DNA from: Litoreibacter arenae DSM 19593
Lineage (GTDB): Bacteria > Pseudomonadota > Alphaproteobacteria > Rhodobacterales > Rhodobacteraceae
Reading direction: 5' to 3'
Assembly (NCBI RefSeq): GCF_000442275.2
Contig: NZ_KE557306.1
Location: 1,425,050 to 1,489,049 of the forward strand
DNA length: 64,000 bases
Below, piece after piece: positions 1 to 9,504 of the stretch; position 1 is the first letter of the stretch; the number at the start of each line of letters is the position of its first letter. The notes below the pieces were generated by a model. That model searched no databases and was not told the origin of the DNA. It saw only the letters and a list, made by a program, of their open reading frames with translations. The translations under genes and the position numbers were made by a program.

Positions 1-3000
1 GGTTGGTCACCTCACCCAGCTCGATGTCTTGCAGTGTCAAAGTGTAGGACGCGGTACAAATATAAGACGCGGCGGGGTTCACGCGCAGAGGTTCCAGCAC
101 GCCGCCGCCCGCAGGGCATGAAATGCTACTGATGCGGCTGTCGCTCACCGTCAGGTCAGCAGTGTCTATTTCGGTATTGCCGGTATTGGTGACCTCGTAT
201 TGATAAGACATCGTCTCACCATTCTCGAACACGCCGCCGGTCGAGGTTTTATCGACCGCGAGGCCGGGTGTCTGAACAGCCGAGGTCGTAAAGGTATCTG
301 TGGCGTCTACCGGCACATCGGGGCTGGAGGCAGTACCGATATTCGTGATCTCGCCCGCGTTGATTGCCGCTTGTGTTGCCGTCCAGACCAACTGGCAGCT
401 GACACTACCGCCCGGAGCCAAAGGCACCGGCCCGCATGTTGTGGTGCCTGCAATCTGGTCGTCGGCAACCGTGATTGGCGAGGTCAGCGTGGTGTTGCCG
501 GTGTTGGTGACAGTGTACTCAAACGTCACCGCGTCACCCACATTGGTAAATGTGGTGGCGGAACCCGCCGCGATGGCCTTTGCCAAGGTGAACGTCGGCT
601 GCTGGCTGGCCGTTACGGTTTCGCTGTCCGGTGCCGACGTGGCCGTGGTCGGTGTCGCATCCCCGTTGATGCGCTGCGAGACGGAAGCAGTCGCCTCGTT
701 CGTCACCGCGCCGTTGTCGATATCGGCTTGGGTGACCCTGGTGCTGGCGGTACATGTCAGTGTCGCGCCGGGGGCAAGACCGGCACCTGGCGTTGCGGGG
801 CATGTGACGGCCACAGGTTCGGCTGGCGTCCGCGAAGTCACGCTGTCCGCCACGCTGATCGCACCGGTCACGGTCACGTTGGACAGGTTGGTCACGTCGT
901 ATTCGTAGGTAATAACCTCGCCGACTGTAGAGAAGGTCGTCCCGAAGGTTTCACGCTTGTCGACAGACAGGTCCAGCGTCTGGGTCGGTCCGGTGACGGT
1001 TTCCACATCGCTGTCAGACACCGGAGTGCCGCCGATCAGGCTTTGACCTGTTACCGTGGCGGTGTTCGTGTAGCTGCCAGAGTTTACATCCTGCTGGTTG
1101 AAACTCTTGGTGAACTGCATCGGTGCCCCGCCCACGCAGGTAGTGGTCGAGTTCGCCGCTGGTGCAGGCGGCAGATCCGGTACGTCGCAGCGGAAAGTCT
1201 CTCCGGTTGCATCGACATCGACAAGCTCCAGCCCCGTAAGCGTCACGTTGCCTGTGTTGGTCACGATAAAGGTGAAGTCGAAGCCGTCGGTTGCGGATGT
1301 GAAGTTCGGTCTCGCGGGGATTTTATCGACCTGCACCCGCGGGTTCGCTACCGGGCCTGTCGCAGTTTCCGTAGCTGTCTCGCTGACAGGCGCGCCATCT
1401 GCGCCTGTGCCCGTGACCGTGGCCGAGTTGTCGACCTGACCGCGATCCAGATCGGCCTGGTCCACGGTATAAGTCAGCGAGCAGACGACCTGATCGAAAC
1501 CGGGCGCTATGTCACCGACAGCGCATGTCTGGGCCGGAGTGAAGATGGAAGCGTCCTCGACGCTTACCCCGTTGACCGTGACGTTGCCGGTATTGCGCAC
1601 ACGGATATCGAAGGTGACGGTGTCACCCACGGCTGTGTATCCGCCCCGCGCCACCTTCTCGATTTCGAGCGCGGCAGACCGCGTCGGCCCCGGCAGCGAC
1701 AGGGAACTTTCGTCAGGGCCATCCGTCACCGCCGCGTTAACAGCGGACGCGGTGTTGTCGATCACGCCCGCATCAATGTCGTCCTGTGTGACTGTGTAGG
1801 TAAACTGGCACAGATCGTAGCTTGCTTGCGGCGCAAGCGTCGGAATGGTGCAGCTATAGGCCGGATCAAGAATGTCCGTGACAGTCGTATTGGTCAGAGT
1901 GCGAGTGCCGTCGTTGAGGACGTCGATGGTGTAGGTGATCGTCTCGCCCACTGCGGTGAAAGCAGCGCGGTTTGCGGTCTTGGTAACCGCCAGCCCCGTG
2001 CGGTTGCCTGCGGGCAGCAGCGTCGAGGTCTCCGTGGCAGGCGGCGGCGTGAACTGGCCGCCTTGCCCGCTGGTACCTGTCGCGGTCGCCACGTTGGTGA
2101 TGCTGCCCGCATCCACGTCACGCTGCCGCACTGTGTATTGGGCGGAACAGGTGTCGCTGGCGCCCGGGGCCAGATCGGTGATCGGACATGAGACGCTTGG
2201 GATCAGGGTGTCGGAAATCGTGACGCTGCTGATCGAGACGTTGCCGTCATTGGTGACAGTGAAGGTGTAATCCAGCACATCGCCGACAGCGAGGAAGGTG
2301 TCATCGCCATCTTGTTCCTTGGCGAAGGTGAAGCTCAAATTTTCGGTAATCGGCGTCGTCGCCGTTGCGCTGTCAGAGGTGATGGTCTGCGTCACGCCAC
2401 CCGACGAGAACGGGAAGCTGGCGGTGGCGGTGTTGATAACCTCGCCCGCATCGCGTTCCGTTTGGGTGATGCCGGAATAGGTCCCGTCACAGATGAAGCT
2501 GCCGGCCGGATCAAACGGATCGGGCTGCGCTGCGGAGCAATCGAGCACCCCGCCCGGCAGTTTTGCATCGTTGATAGTGATCGGGGAGGATGCCCTGAGT
2601 AACTGCGCGTCGCCAGTGTTGGTGATGGTGAACCGATAGGTGACTGACGTATCAGCAGCACCGATTGGGCTGGTCAGCGCGGCCTTTGCGACAGTCACTT
2701 CCGGCTCCGCCGCATTCGTGATCGTGGCGCTGGTCGACGGCGATGTAGTTGTCCCGTCGGTCGCGGTGGCGTTGTTGGTGACGATGCCAGCGGCGACGTC
2801 GGTCGCATCCATGAAGTAGCTTTGTGTACAGCTCAGAGATTGACCCCGCGCCAAAGGTCCGGGGAGGCAGGCAAATGTGCCGATCTTGTCGTCGGTCACC
2901 GTGATCGGATCGGTCAGATCAACATTGCCGCTGTTGGTCACGGTATAGGTGTAGACGACCTCTTCACCCACAGTGAAGGCAGGCGCGGGCGTTGGCGCCG

Positions 3001-5128
3001 CTTTGGCAAGTGTCAGCGCGGGCGCAATCACGGCAGGGACCGTCACCGTATCATCGGCAGAAGTCACGGTATCGCTTCCCCCTGCCCCGGCGGTCGTTGC
3101 TGAGGCCGTCGCCACGTTGATCACTTCGCCGTTGTTCAGGTCAGCCTGCACAGTCGCGTAACTCGCAGTGCAGGTGACGGAGGTGTCGGGAAGAATGTCG
3201 CCTGCGGGGCAGCTGACCGCACCCGCAACATCAATGACGTCGTCAACGACGCTGGGGTTTTGCAAAGTAATATTGCCGGTGTTTGTCAGCACATATTCAT
3301 AGTCGATGACTTGAGCGATGTCACTGAAACTCGTGCGAGACGTCGAAGCCAGCCGCTTGTCGAGCGTCAATCCCGTCGAGCGGGTCGCCGTAACTGTCGC
3401 CGATGCGGAGCGGTTCACGTTGACGCCGCCGACCGTTATGTCAGCGGTTACGGTGTTGGCTACCTGCCCGTCATTGATGTCGTCGTGCTGAACGTCGTAG
3501 CTGACGGAACACGTCACAGTCGCGCCCGGCGCAACAGGTCCGGTCGGGCAGCTTACCGTGGCACCTGCCAATGCCTCGGTCACCACAGGCGTATCCGGGA
3601 ACGTCAGGTTGCCCGTATTGGTGATCTCGATGTTATATTGCAGCGTGTCGCCTACCGCCGCGAAGGTGCCGCTCAGCGCCGTCTTCGCAATGGTGAAATC
3701 GGGCGCAGATGCAGGGCCCGGGATATTGTCATTGTCGAAGTCCGAAGGATTGGGCCCGCGCGCCGCAGTCGCGGTGCCGCGTCCGGTGTTGCTCAGCTCG
3801 TTTGCAGGGTTAGCCGCGTAGGCATCCACATCCGCTTGCGTCACGGTGTAGCTTACCGTGCAACTGTCGCTTTCACCGGGTTCTAGCTCCGCAATCGTGC
3901 AGGAGAACGCAGGTATGAGATCATCGGTGAGACGCACGTTGGTCAGGGTGACGTTGCCGTCATTTGTGGCCGTGATCTCGTAGGGCACGGTCGTTCCCGC
4001 TGCGCCAAACGTCTGGCCGGGCGCGTCCAGAACCGATGTCTTGGTAATATCGAGAGACGGATTCGCCACAGGACCGGTGATTGTAACATCGTCGCTGACC
4101 GCTCCCAGAACGCCTTCATCCGGCGTGCCGACGGCGACGGCACGGTTGGTCAAGGTGCCGTTGTCGATATCCTCTTGCGTGATTTGCGTCGTTACTGTGC
4201 AAATTGCCTGATCGGGGCCACGCGGGTCGCCGAAGGGGCGCGGATCAATCGTTGTCTTACCAGCGCAATTGATCGGGTTGGTGGTCTCATCTATTTGGTC
4301 GTCTTCAATCCTAAGGTTTCGGATGCTGACCGACCCGATATTGCTGATTACGTAGGTATAGATGATGGGGTCACCCACAGCTGCGTAGGTGCCGACCAGC
4401 GCGCTCTTCTCGATGGTGTAGCCGGGCGCGACGGTGCGGATTTCGTCGCGGCTCAGTCGGGGGCCGCGCTGGAAGTCCCAGTAGTTATCATTAGGATCGC
4501 GGTCACGTACCTGCGTGGTCGTGCGCCCCGAATTAAGCAAGCTGTTAAACAAAGCCGTGTTTGTTGAATCGAACCAGCCGGTGTTGAACGTGTTGTTACC
4601 GAACCCGTTCTCGAACCCCAGTGAGCGTGTGCCGTTCGTATTTGTCCGCTCAGTCGTGCGGCCAGACCAGTTACCCACATCATAGCCGTTTATGACAAGC
4701 TCGATGTCGTTCTCGTCGAACCCGCCCACTTGCGTGTCGCCATCATAGGCCGAGAAACGGATATAGACGCGCGCGAGGTTTCCACCGAAGTAATCGCGGC
4801 AAGAACTGAAGCCACAATTCAGCGGGATCGGATCGTTGACCGTGAACGGGTTGCCTTCAAGTTCGTTGCGGTTCGCGCGGTTATTGTACCCGCGAAAGGC
4901 GTTTTCGGGATCCGAGAACTGGTAGTATACGTTCCCGTTGATTCCCACCATCACGATGGCGACGCCCCCTGCCTCCGGGTAGTCGTTAGGCAATGTGATA
5001 GATGTTCCAGGAACTGTCGTCGTGAAGGTCGTCGCTTGCGCTGGAGGCGCTAAAGCCAAGCTGACGAATGCAAAAACGGCGAGCGCCTGAAACACAATCA
5101 CCCGAACCCAGCGCTGCAAGTCCTTCAT
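1..5128 (-). CDS. Giant secreted DUF11-repeat protein, N-terminal part
   Basis: The reverse strand is open without a stop from the ATG at 5128 to base 1 (1709 codons); the C-terminus lies outside the window. The start is preceded by GGGGG about 8 nt upstream; an in-frame ATG at 5155 has no comparable site. Residues 1-32 form a Sec signal peptide (MKDLQRWVRV, hydrophobic core, cleavage after PAQA). Residues about 33-240 form a head rich in Asn, Asp and aromatics. At least 13 repeats of 110-125 residues follow, each with a core like YEYTVTNTGNVTLT, then a D-D/VTD segment, CP.....L.PG, Y.VTQ.DID.G and TNTATA. This is the DUF11/DUF7507 'conserved repeat' Ig-like fold of large bacterial surface proteins. 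Regular Cys pairs in each repeat suggest one disulfide per domain. Role (adhesin, matrix or surface protein) is inferred; an anchor or secretion signal would be in the missing C-terminus. Confidence 0.93.
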   Translation of the reverse strand, partial: MKDLQRWVRVIVFQALAVFAFVSLALAPPAQATTFTTTVPGTSITLPNDYPEAGGVAIVMVGINGNVYYQFSDPENAFRGYNNRANRNELEGNPFTVNDPIPLNCGFSSCRDYFGGNLARVYIRFSAYDGDTQVGGFDENDIELVINGYDVGNWSGRTTERTNTNGTRSLGFENGFGNNTFNTGWFDSTNTALFNSLLNSGRTTTQVRDRDPNDNYWDFQRGPRLSRDEIRTVAPGYTIEKSALVGTYAAVGDPIIYTYVISNIGSVSIRNLRIEDDQIDETTNPINCAGKTTIDPRPFGDPRGPDQAICTVTTQITQEDIDNGTLTNRAVAVGTPDEGVLGAVSDDVTITGPVANPSLDITKTSVLDAPGQTFGAAGTTVPYEITATNDGNVTLTNVRLTDDLIPAFSCTIAELEPGESDSCTVSYTVTQADVDAYAANPANELSNTGRGTATAARGPNPSDFDNDNIPGPASAPDFTIAKTALSGTFAAVGDTLQYNIEITNTGNLTFPDTPVVTEALAGATVSCPTGPVAPGATVTCSVSYDVQHDDINDGQVANTVTADITVGGVNVNRSASATVTATRSTGLTLDKRLASTSRTSFSDIAQVIDYEYVLTNTGNITLQNPSVVDDVIDVAGAVSCPAGDILPDTSVTCTASYATVQADLNNGEVINVATASATTAGAGGSDTVTSADDTVTVPAVIAPALTLAKAAPTPAPAFTVGEEVVYTYTVTNSGNVDLTDPITVTDDKIGTFACLPGPLARGQSLSCTQSYFMDATDVAAGIVTNNATATDGTTTSPSTSATITNAAEPEVTVAKAALTSPIGAADTSVTYRFTITNTGDAQLLRASSPITINDAKLPGGVLDCSAAQPDPFDPAGSFICDGTYSGITQTERDAGEVINTATASFPFSSGGVTQTITSDSATATTPITENLSFTFAKEQDGDDTFLAVGDVLDYTFTVTNDGNVSISSVTISDTLIPSVSCPITDLAPGASDTCSAQYTVRQRDVDAGSITNVATATGTSGQGGQFTPPPATETSTLLPAGNRTGLAVTKTANRAAFTAVGETITYTIDVLNDGTRTLTNTTVTDILDPAYSCTIPTLAPQASYDLCQFTYTVTQDDIDAGVIDNTASAVNAAVTDGPDESSLSLPGPTRSAALEIEKVARGGYTAVGDTVTFDIRVRNTGNVTVNGVSVEDASIFTPAQTCAVGDIAPGFDQVVCSLTYTVDQADLDRGQVDNSATVTGTGADGAPVSETATETATGPVANPRVQVDKIPARPNFTSATDGFDFTFIVTNTGNVTLTGLELVDVDATGETFRCDVPDLPPAPAANSTTTCVGGAPMQFTKSFNQQDVNSGSYTNTATVTGQSLIGGTPVSDSDVETVTGPTQTLDLSVDKRETFGTTFSTVGEVITYEYDVTNLSNVTVTGAISVADSVTSRTPAEPVAVTCPATPGAGLAPGATLTCTASTRVTQADIDNGAVTNEATASVSQRINGDATPTTATSAPDSETVTASQQPTFTLAKAIAAGSATTFTNVGDAVTFEYTVTNTGNTTLTSPITVADDQIAGTTTCGPVPLAPGGSVSCQLVWTATQAAINAGEITNIGTASSPDVPVDATDTFTTSAVQTPGLAVDKTSTGGVFENGETMSYQYEVTNTGNTEIDTADLTVSDSRISSISCPAGGGVLEPLRVNPAASYICTASYTLTLQDIELGEVTN

Positions 5129-5472
5129 TAAAAATACCCCCGTATTTTCGTCCATTGCGGCTTTGGCGTCAGTTTTTCTCCAATTAGCACAGATGTATCT
5201 GGCCAGCACAAATTGCGCCAAGGGGAAAACAGAGCAGCGGTCAGCAGTCTATTGAGCACCTTGAGCAACAAGGATGCAGCATACCAACTATGATACATTC
5301 AAAATAGAGAAGTGGAACCGGATAATGACTAGATAATGTGTTGAATTCCTGTCTGCAGCGCCAAATCTGGACGAAATCGCCAGAATCCGAACGAACGGAG
5401 GACGTTTCGGCGAAGCAACGGCTCTACGCCTGATCAAACTCCCGACGCTTGATACCGCAAACGGACGAATCT
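5129..5472. other. Intergenic region between DUF11 gene and FAH-family gene
   Basis: These 344 bases hold no supported gene. They lie downstream of the FAH-family gene and upstream of the giant repeat gene, so they should carry the latter's promoter. The heptamer TTGAGCA occurs twice, at 5252-5258 and 5261-5267 (9-bp period, one face of the helix), as expected of a small regulator site, but this is weak. I could not identify a convincing -35/-10 pair or a strong terminator hairpin. Confidence 0.5.
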
Positions 5473-6159
5473 CTAACCCGAAACCGATAAAGACAGGCTT
5501 GGCAGCCCGTCGATTCCCGCTGTGAGTTTGTCGCCCTTGCCGATCGCGGCAACGCCCGAGGGTGTGCCGGTCATGATCAAGTCCCCGGGGGCCAGCGTCA
5601 CCAAGGTCGACAGATGGGTGACGCATTCTGCCGCTGACCAGATCATTTCGGATAAATCGCCGGTCTGGCGTCGCTCGCCGTTTACATCGAGCCAGATGTT
5701 GCCCTTGGTCAAGTCGCCTGCGTCAGCCAGAGGTACCAAAGCGCCAATCGGGGCCGAATGATCAAACCCCTTTGCCATGTCCCAAGGGCGGCCAGCCTTC
5801 TTGGCCTCTAACTGAATATCGCGTCGCGTCAGGTCGATGCCTACAGCGGCGCCCCAGATATGCGTGGTCGCGTCTTCCAGCGCAATGTCGGCACCGCCCT
5901 TGCCTATGGCCAGCACCAACTCAACCTCATGATGTAGGTCAGACGTCGCAGGCGGGTACGCAATCTCCGTTCCGCTCTCGACGACCGCGTCAGCCGGCTT
6001 GGTGAAATAGAACGGCGGATCACGCTCGTCATTGCCCATTTCGCGGATATGCTCGGCGTAGTTGCGGCCGACGCAGTAGATGCGGCGCACGGGGAACCGA
6101 TCAGAGGTATCGACCACGGCAACGGAAGCCTGTGGTGCCGGTGGAATGATGTAGCGCAT
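5473..6159 (-). CDS. Fumarylacetoacetate hydrolase-family protein
   Basis: 228 aa. The ATG at 6159 follows GGAAAGG at good spacing and matches the usual start of the family, just before the first conserved block. The family core is visible: YCVGRNYAEHIREMG, then FYFTKPADAV, then the metal-binding HHEVELVLAIGK segment and GIDLTRRD, ending in the MTGTPSGVA turn. Enzymes of this type are small cytoplasmic Mg/Mn hydrolases acting on C-C bonds of acylpyruvates such as fumarylpyruvate. The short single-domain form fits acylpyruvase or fumarylpyruvate hydrolase better than true fumarylacetoacetase, but the substrate cannot be set from sequence. It is transcribed alone, divergently from the DUF4329 gene (92 bp between starts). 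Confidence 0.88.
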   Translation of the reverse strand: MRYIIPPAPQASVAVVDTSDRFPVRRIYCVGRNYAEHIREMGNDERDPPFYFTKPADAVVESGTEIAYPPATSDLHHEVELVLAIGKGGADIALEDATTHIWGAAVGIDLTRRDIQLEAKKAGRPWDMAKGFDHSAPIGALVPLADAGDLTKGNIWLDVNGERRQTGDLSEMIWSAAECVTHLSTLVTLAPGDLIMTGTPSGVAAIGKGDKLTAGIDGLPSLSLSVSG

Positions 6160-6251
6160 TGGGTGCCTTTCCAAAGGGTCGATACGCAGACAATCTAGAC
6201 ACAGCAGGATTGATTGGACAGAGCGCAATTCACTGCGCTAGCGTCCCCAAC

Positions 6252-6800
6252 ATGAAATTGATCTTATCAAGCCTCGCGCTGAGCTTTTGGCTTTGCCTTC
6301 CAACGTTTGCCGACACCCTGAGCCTTTCGGAAGATCGCATGTTGCGCGCCGCTGCGCAGCAGGTCCTTACAGGACTTCAAAGCCGCAGCTTCAGCACTGG
6401 CCGCGAGTTTTGCGGGCTTCTAGGGCGCAATGCCGACGGGGCAATCATCTCCACCCACCCCCGCAAGGGCAGCGCGGACAATTGCCAGCCCCATGAGTTT
6501 CGTACGCCCGGCGTGGTCCCGCTCGCCTCTTTTCACACACATGGCGCGTATGATCACGATGCGGACAGCGAAGTGCCGTCCTACGAAGACTTGCGCGCCG
6601 ATATGGAGGAAGGCTTGATCGGGTTCATCGCCACGCCCGGGGGGCGTCTATGGGTAAACCTTCCAAAGCAAGGCATGTCACGCCAGTTATGCGGCCTGCG
6701 CTGCCTGCCGCAGGATCGTTACTTTCAGCAAGGCGATTGGGGGCTTATTCGCGACAAATACACGCTTCGTCAACTTAAAGGGCGTCGACAACTCTACTGA
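6252..6800 (+). CDS. Secreted DUF4329 protein with JAMM-like motif
   Basis: 182 aa from the ATG at 6252, chosen because it begins a clear signal peptide (MKLILSSLALSFWLCLPTFA, cleaved before DTLSL). The mature part contains REFCGLLGRN at residues 51-60, SFHTHGAYD at 94-101 and SYED at 110-113. Glu52, His95-x-His97 and Ser110-xx-Asp113 together resemble the E...HxH...SxxD zinc signature of JAB/MPN+ (JAMM) isopeptidases, with a longer spacing between HxH and SxxD. Four Cys residues could form disulfides. I recognise the overall pattern as DUF4329, seen in roseobacter secreted proteins; peptidase activity is inference. It is monocistronic, divergent from the FAH-family gene, and ends 96 bp before sitA. 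Confidence 0.75.
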   Translation: MKLILSSLALSFWLCLPTFADTLSLSEDRMLRAAAQQVLTGLQSRSFSTGREFCGLLGRNADGAIISTHPRKGSADNCQPHEFRTPGVVPLASFHTHGAYDHDADSEVPSYEDLRADMEEGLIGFIATPGGRLWVNLPKQGMSRQLCGLRCLPQDRYFQQGDWGLIRDKYTLRQLKGRRQLY

Positions 6801-6896
6801 GTTTATTGCGATCCATTCGCAACTATCTTGACTTGTTGCAAACGATTCTCATATAGAGCGGAGTGACCGAGACCGCTTCTCACAGGAGTCTGCCCA
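6801..6896 (+). promoter_or_regulatory. sitABCD promoter with two Fur/Mur-like boxes
   Basis: TTGACT at 6828-6833 and TATAGA at 6852-6857 form a sigma70-type promoter with an 18-bp spacer. A perfect inverted repeat TTGCG-N7-CGCAA (6806-6822) lies just upstream of the -35, and a second related box TTGCAAACGATTCTCAT (6836-6852) fills the spacer. Both have the TGC...(G/T)CA layout of alphaproteobacterial Mur/Fur sites. A repressor on the second box would occlude RNA polymerase. AGGAG precedes the sitA start codon. Confidence 0.7.
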
Positions 6897-7778
6897 ATGC
6901 GCGTTTTCCTCTCTGTCCTTTTCGCCGCCACTATAAGCGTGCTGCCCGCTGTCGCCGCCGAAAAGTTCAAAGCGGTGACCACCTTTACCGTGATCGCCGA
7001 TATGGCGTCGCGTGTCGCAGGCGATGCGGCCGTGGTCGAAAGCATTACCAAGCCCGGCGCCGAGATACACAACTATGAGCCGACCCCGCGCGATATCCTC
7101 CGTGCTCAAGAGGCGGATCTGGTGCTTTGGAACGGCCTCAACCTAGAGCTGTGGTTCGAGCAGTTCTTCCGCAACTTGCGAGACGTTCCGTCTGCTGTCG
7201 TGTCCGACGGTGTGGAACCGATGGGCATTTCTCAGGGCCCCTACACCGGAAAACCGAACCCGCATGCCTGGATGTCAGTCGATGCGGCGCAAATCTACGT
7301 CGACAATATTGCTGACGCTTTCGCCACCCATGATCCTGACAACGCGGACACCTACCGCGCCAATGCCGAACGCTACAAAGCCGAAATTCTGGCAGCGCTC
7401 GGCCCGCTGAAGGACCGCATAAACGCCCTGCCCGAAAACAAGCGCTGGCTGGTGACGTCGGAGGGCGCGTTTTCCTATCTGGCCCGTGATCTGGGTCTTA
7501 GGGAGCTATACCTGTGGCCGATCAATGCCGACGCGCAAGGAACACCAAAGCAGGTGCGCGAGTTGATCGACGCGGTACGCAAGAATGACATCGGCGTGGT
7601 CTTCTCGGAAAGCACCGTGTCCGCCGCGCCTGCGGAACAGATTTCCCGCGAAACGGGTGCGGCTTATGGCGGGGTGCTCTATGTGGACAGCCTCAGCGCG
7701 GAGGACGGTCCCGTCCCGACCTATCTGGACCTGCTCCGGGTCACGGTTGAAACCATCGCGGAAGGACTTGAGAAGTGA
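6897..7778 (+). CDS. sitA: Manganese/iron ABC transporter, substrate-binding protein
   Basis: 293 aa with a signal peptide (residues 1-20, ending AVAA) and the cluster A-I metal-binding-protein fold. Candidate metal ligands are the His in GAEIHNYEP, the His in NPHAWMS, the Glu in [12 protein letters not shown] and the Asp in VLYVDSLS. This 2-His/Glu/Asp set is typical of Mn/Fe rather than Zn carriers, and the His-rich loop of ZnuA is absent. It delivers the metal to the SitBCD membrane complex from the periplasm. First gene of a four-gene operon; its stop overlaps the GTG start of sitB. The Fur/Mur-like boxes upstream support repression under metal-replete conditions. Confidence 0.9.
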   Translation: MRVFLSVLFAATISVLPAVAAEKFKAVTTFTVIADMASRVAGDAAVVESITKPGAEIHNYEPTPRDILRAQEADLVLWNGLNLELWFEQFFRNLRDVPSAVVSDGVEPMGISQGPYTGKPNPHAWMSVDAAQIYVDNIADAFATHDPDNADTYRANAERYKAEILAALGPLKDRINALPENKRWLVTSEGAFSYLARDLGLRELYLWPINADAQGTPKQVRELIDAVRKNDIGVVFSESTVSAAPAEQISRETGAAYGGVLYVDSLSAEDGPVPTYLDLLRVTVETIAEGLEK

Positions 7779-8659
7779 GCTTTGACGCGACCCCGAACGA
7801 TGCAAGCGGCATGAGCGCCAGCGGCGTTACGGTCACCTACCGCAACGGCCACACCGCCCTGCGCGACGCGTCGTTCAGCTTGCCGAAAGGCACGATTGCC
7901 GCCTTGGTGGGCGTCAACGGGTCCGGTAAGTCGACCCTGTTCAAGGCGATCATGGGGTTCGTGCCGATCTCTTCAGGAGAGATCACCATACTTGGTGGCT
8001 CCGTGCGGGATGCGCTCAGGGCGAACACGGTCGCCTATGTCCCGCAGGCAGAGGAAGTGGACTGGTCCTTCCCCGTCCTTGTCGAGGACGTGGTGATGAT
8101 GGGCCGCTATGGCCATATGGGTTTCTTCCGCATCCCCCGCGCCGAAGACCACAAAGCGGTGGAGCGGTCGCTGGAGCGCGTCAACATGCTTGAGTTCCGC
8201 CATCGCCAAATCGGCGAGTTATCCGGCGGGCAGAAAAAGCGCGTTTTCCTCGCCCGCGCGCTGGCGCAAGACAGCCGCGTTGTGCTGCTGGACGAGCCGT
8301 TCACCGGCGTTGACGTTCAGACGGAGGATGCAATCATCGCCCTGCTGCGCGAGATGCGCGAAGAAGGGCGCGTGATGCTGGTCTCGACCCATAACCTCGG
8401 CTCGGTGCCGGAGTTCTGCGACCGCACGATCCTGATTAAGGGCACCGTGCTGGCTTACGGCCCCACGGAAGATATCTTCACCCGTGACAATCTGGAAATG
8501 ACTTTCGGCGGCGTGCTGCGCCATTTCGTCATGCAAGGCGCGGATCTTCATGACGACGAGGAGGACAAGCGCCGTCTGACCGTGATCTCCGACGACGAGC
8601 GGCCCTTCGTGATTTACGACCACCATGACGAAGATGAAGAAGAAGACGAAAAGTCATGA
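7775..8659 (+). CDS. sitB: Manganese/iron ABC transporter, ATP-binding protein
   Basis: 294 aa, GTG start within a GTGA overlap with sitA. Walker A is GVNGSGKST, the ABC signature is LSGGQKKR, Walker B is VVLLDEPF, and the switch His is in STHNLG. It powers metal uptake through SitC/SitD. The C-terminal 45 residues form an extension ending in a His/Asp/Glu-rich tail ([13 protein letters not shown]), which goes beyond the usual ABC domain and could bind metal; that role is inference. The stop overlaps the sitC ATG (ATGA). Confidence 0.92.
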   Translation: MSFDATPNDASGMSASGVTVTYRNGHTALRDASFSLPKGTIAALVGVNGSGKSTLFKAIMGFVPISSGEITILGGSVRDALRANTVAYVPQAEEVDWSFPVLVEDVVMMGRYGHMGFFRIPRAEDHKAVERSLERVNMLEFRHRQIGELSGGQKKRVFLARALAQDSRVVLLDEPFTGVDVQTEDAIIALLREMREEGRVMLVSTHNLGSVPEFCDRTILIKGTVLAYGPTEDIFTRDNLEMTFGGVLRHFVMQGADLHDDEEDKRRLTVISDDERPFVIYDHHDEDEEEDEKS

Positions 8660-9504
8660 TCGACCTGCTGTGGGAACCTTTCACCTATAACTACATGCTC
8701 AACGCTATGTGGGTCTCGGCATTGGTGGGCGCGGTTTGCGCGTTTTTGTCAGCCTACCTGATGCTCAAGGGCTGGTCGCTGATCGGCGATGCGCTGAGCC
8801 ATTCCATCGTGCCGGGTGTCGCGGCGGCCTACATGCTTGGTCTGCCGTTCTCGCTGGGCGCTTTCTTTGCAGGTGGTTTGGCGGGCGGCGCCATGCTGTT
8901 CCTGAACCAGCGCACGGGGCTGAAAGAGGACGCAATTATCGGGCTGATCTTCACCTCCTTCTTCGGGCTGGGGTTGTTCATGATTTCGCTGTCCCCCGCT
9001 TCCGTGAATATCCAAACGATCATTCTGGGCAACATCCTTGCGATTTCTCCCGACGACATCGTGCAGTTGGCGATCATCGGCGGCGTGTCTCTGGTGGTGT
9101 TGCTTGCGAAGTGGCGCGATCTGATGGTGACGTTTTTCGACGAAAATCACGCGCGGTCCATCGGTTTGCGGCCTGAATTGCTGAAGATCCTGTTCTTTAC
9201 GTTGCTGTCGGCCAGCACCGTGGCCGCGATGCAGACCGTTGGGGCGTTTCTGGTCATCGCAATGGTCGTGACCCCCGGTGCCACCGCCTACTTGCTGACC
9301 GACCGCTTCCCCAGTCTGTTGGTCATCGCCGTGACCATCGGAACACTGACCTCGTTCTTCGGGGCCTATATCAGCTATTTCCTCGACGGGGCGACCGGCG
9401 GTGTCATCGTCTGCCTGCAAACGCTGCTGTTCCTGCTGGCATTCACCTTCGCGCCCAAGCACGGGATACTCGCAGCCCGCGCCCGCGCACGGGAGGCTGT
9501 GTGA
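8656..9504 (+). CDS. sitC: Manganese/iron ABC transporter permease
   Basis: 282 aa, ABC-3 (ZnuB/MntB/SitC) family inner-membrane permease with eight or more hydrophobic segments. Recognisable blocks are [22 protein letters not shown] near the N-terminus, where the GDALSH motif is family-diagnostic, and [21 protein letters not shown] in the second half. It overlaps sitB by ATGA and sitD by a few bases, indicating coupled translation. It probably pairs with SitD as a heterodimeric channel. No truncation is seen. Confidence 0.92.
   Translation: MIDLLWEPFTYNYMLNAMWVSALVGAVCAFLSAYLMLKGWSLIGDALSHSIVPGVAAAYMLGLPFSLGAFFAGGLAGGAMLFLNQRTGLKEDAIIGLIFTSFFGLGLFMISLSPASVNIQTIILGNILAISPDDIVQLAIIGGVSLVVLLAKWRDLMVTFFDENHARSIGLRPELLKILFFTLLSASTVAAMQTVGAFLVIAMVVTPGATAYLLTDRFPSLLVIAVTIGTLTSFFGAYISYFLDGATGGVIVCLQTLLFLLAFTFAPKHGILAARARAREAV

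Noticed and set aside
200..5053. Long plus-strand open frames opposite the giant repeat gene (for example 200-2191).
   Set aside because: They mirror the minus-strand gene, whose translation is a coherent DUF11 repeat array with a signal peptide. The plus-strand products are Arg/Cys-rich with no recognisable domain.
5311..5340. GGAAC...GTT pattern upstream of the giant repeat gene.
   Set aside because: The spacer is 21 bp, outside the 16-18 range of EcfG promoters, and it points away from the gene.
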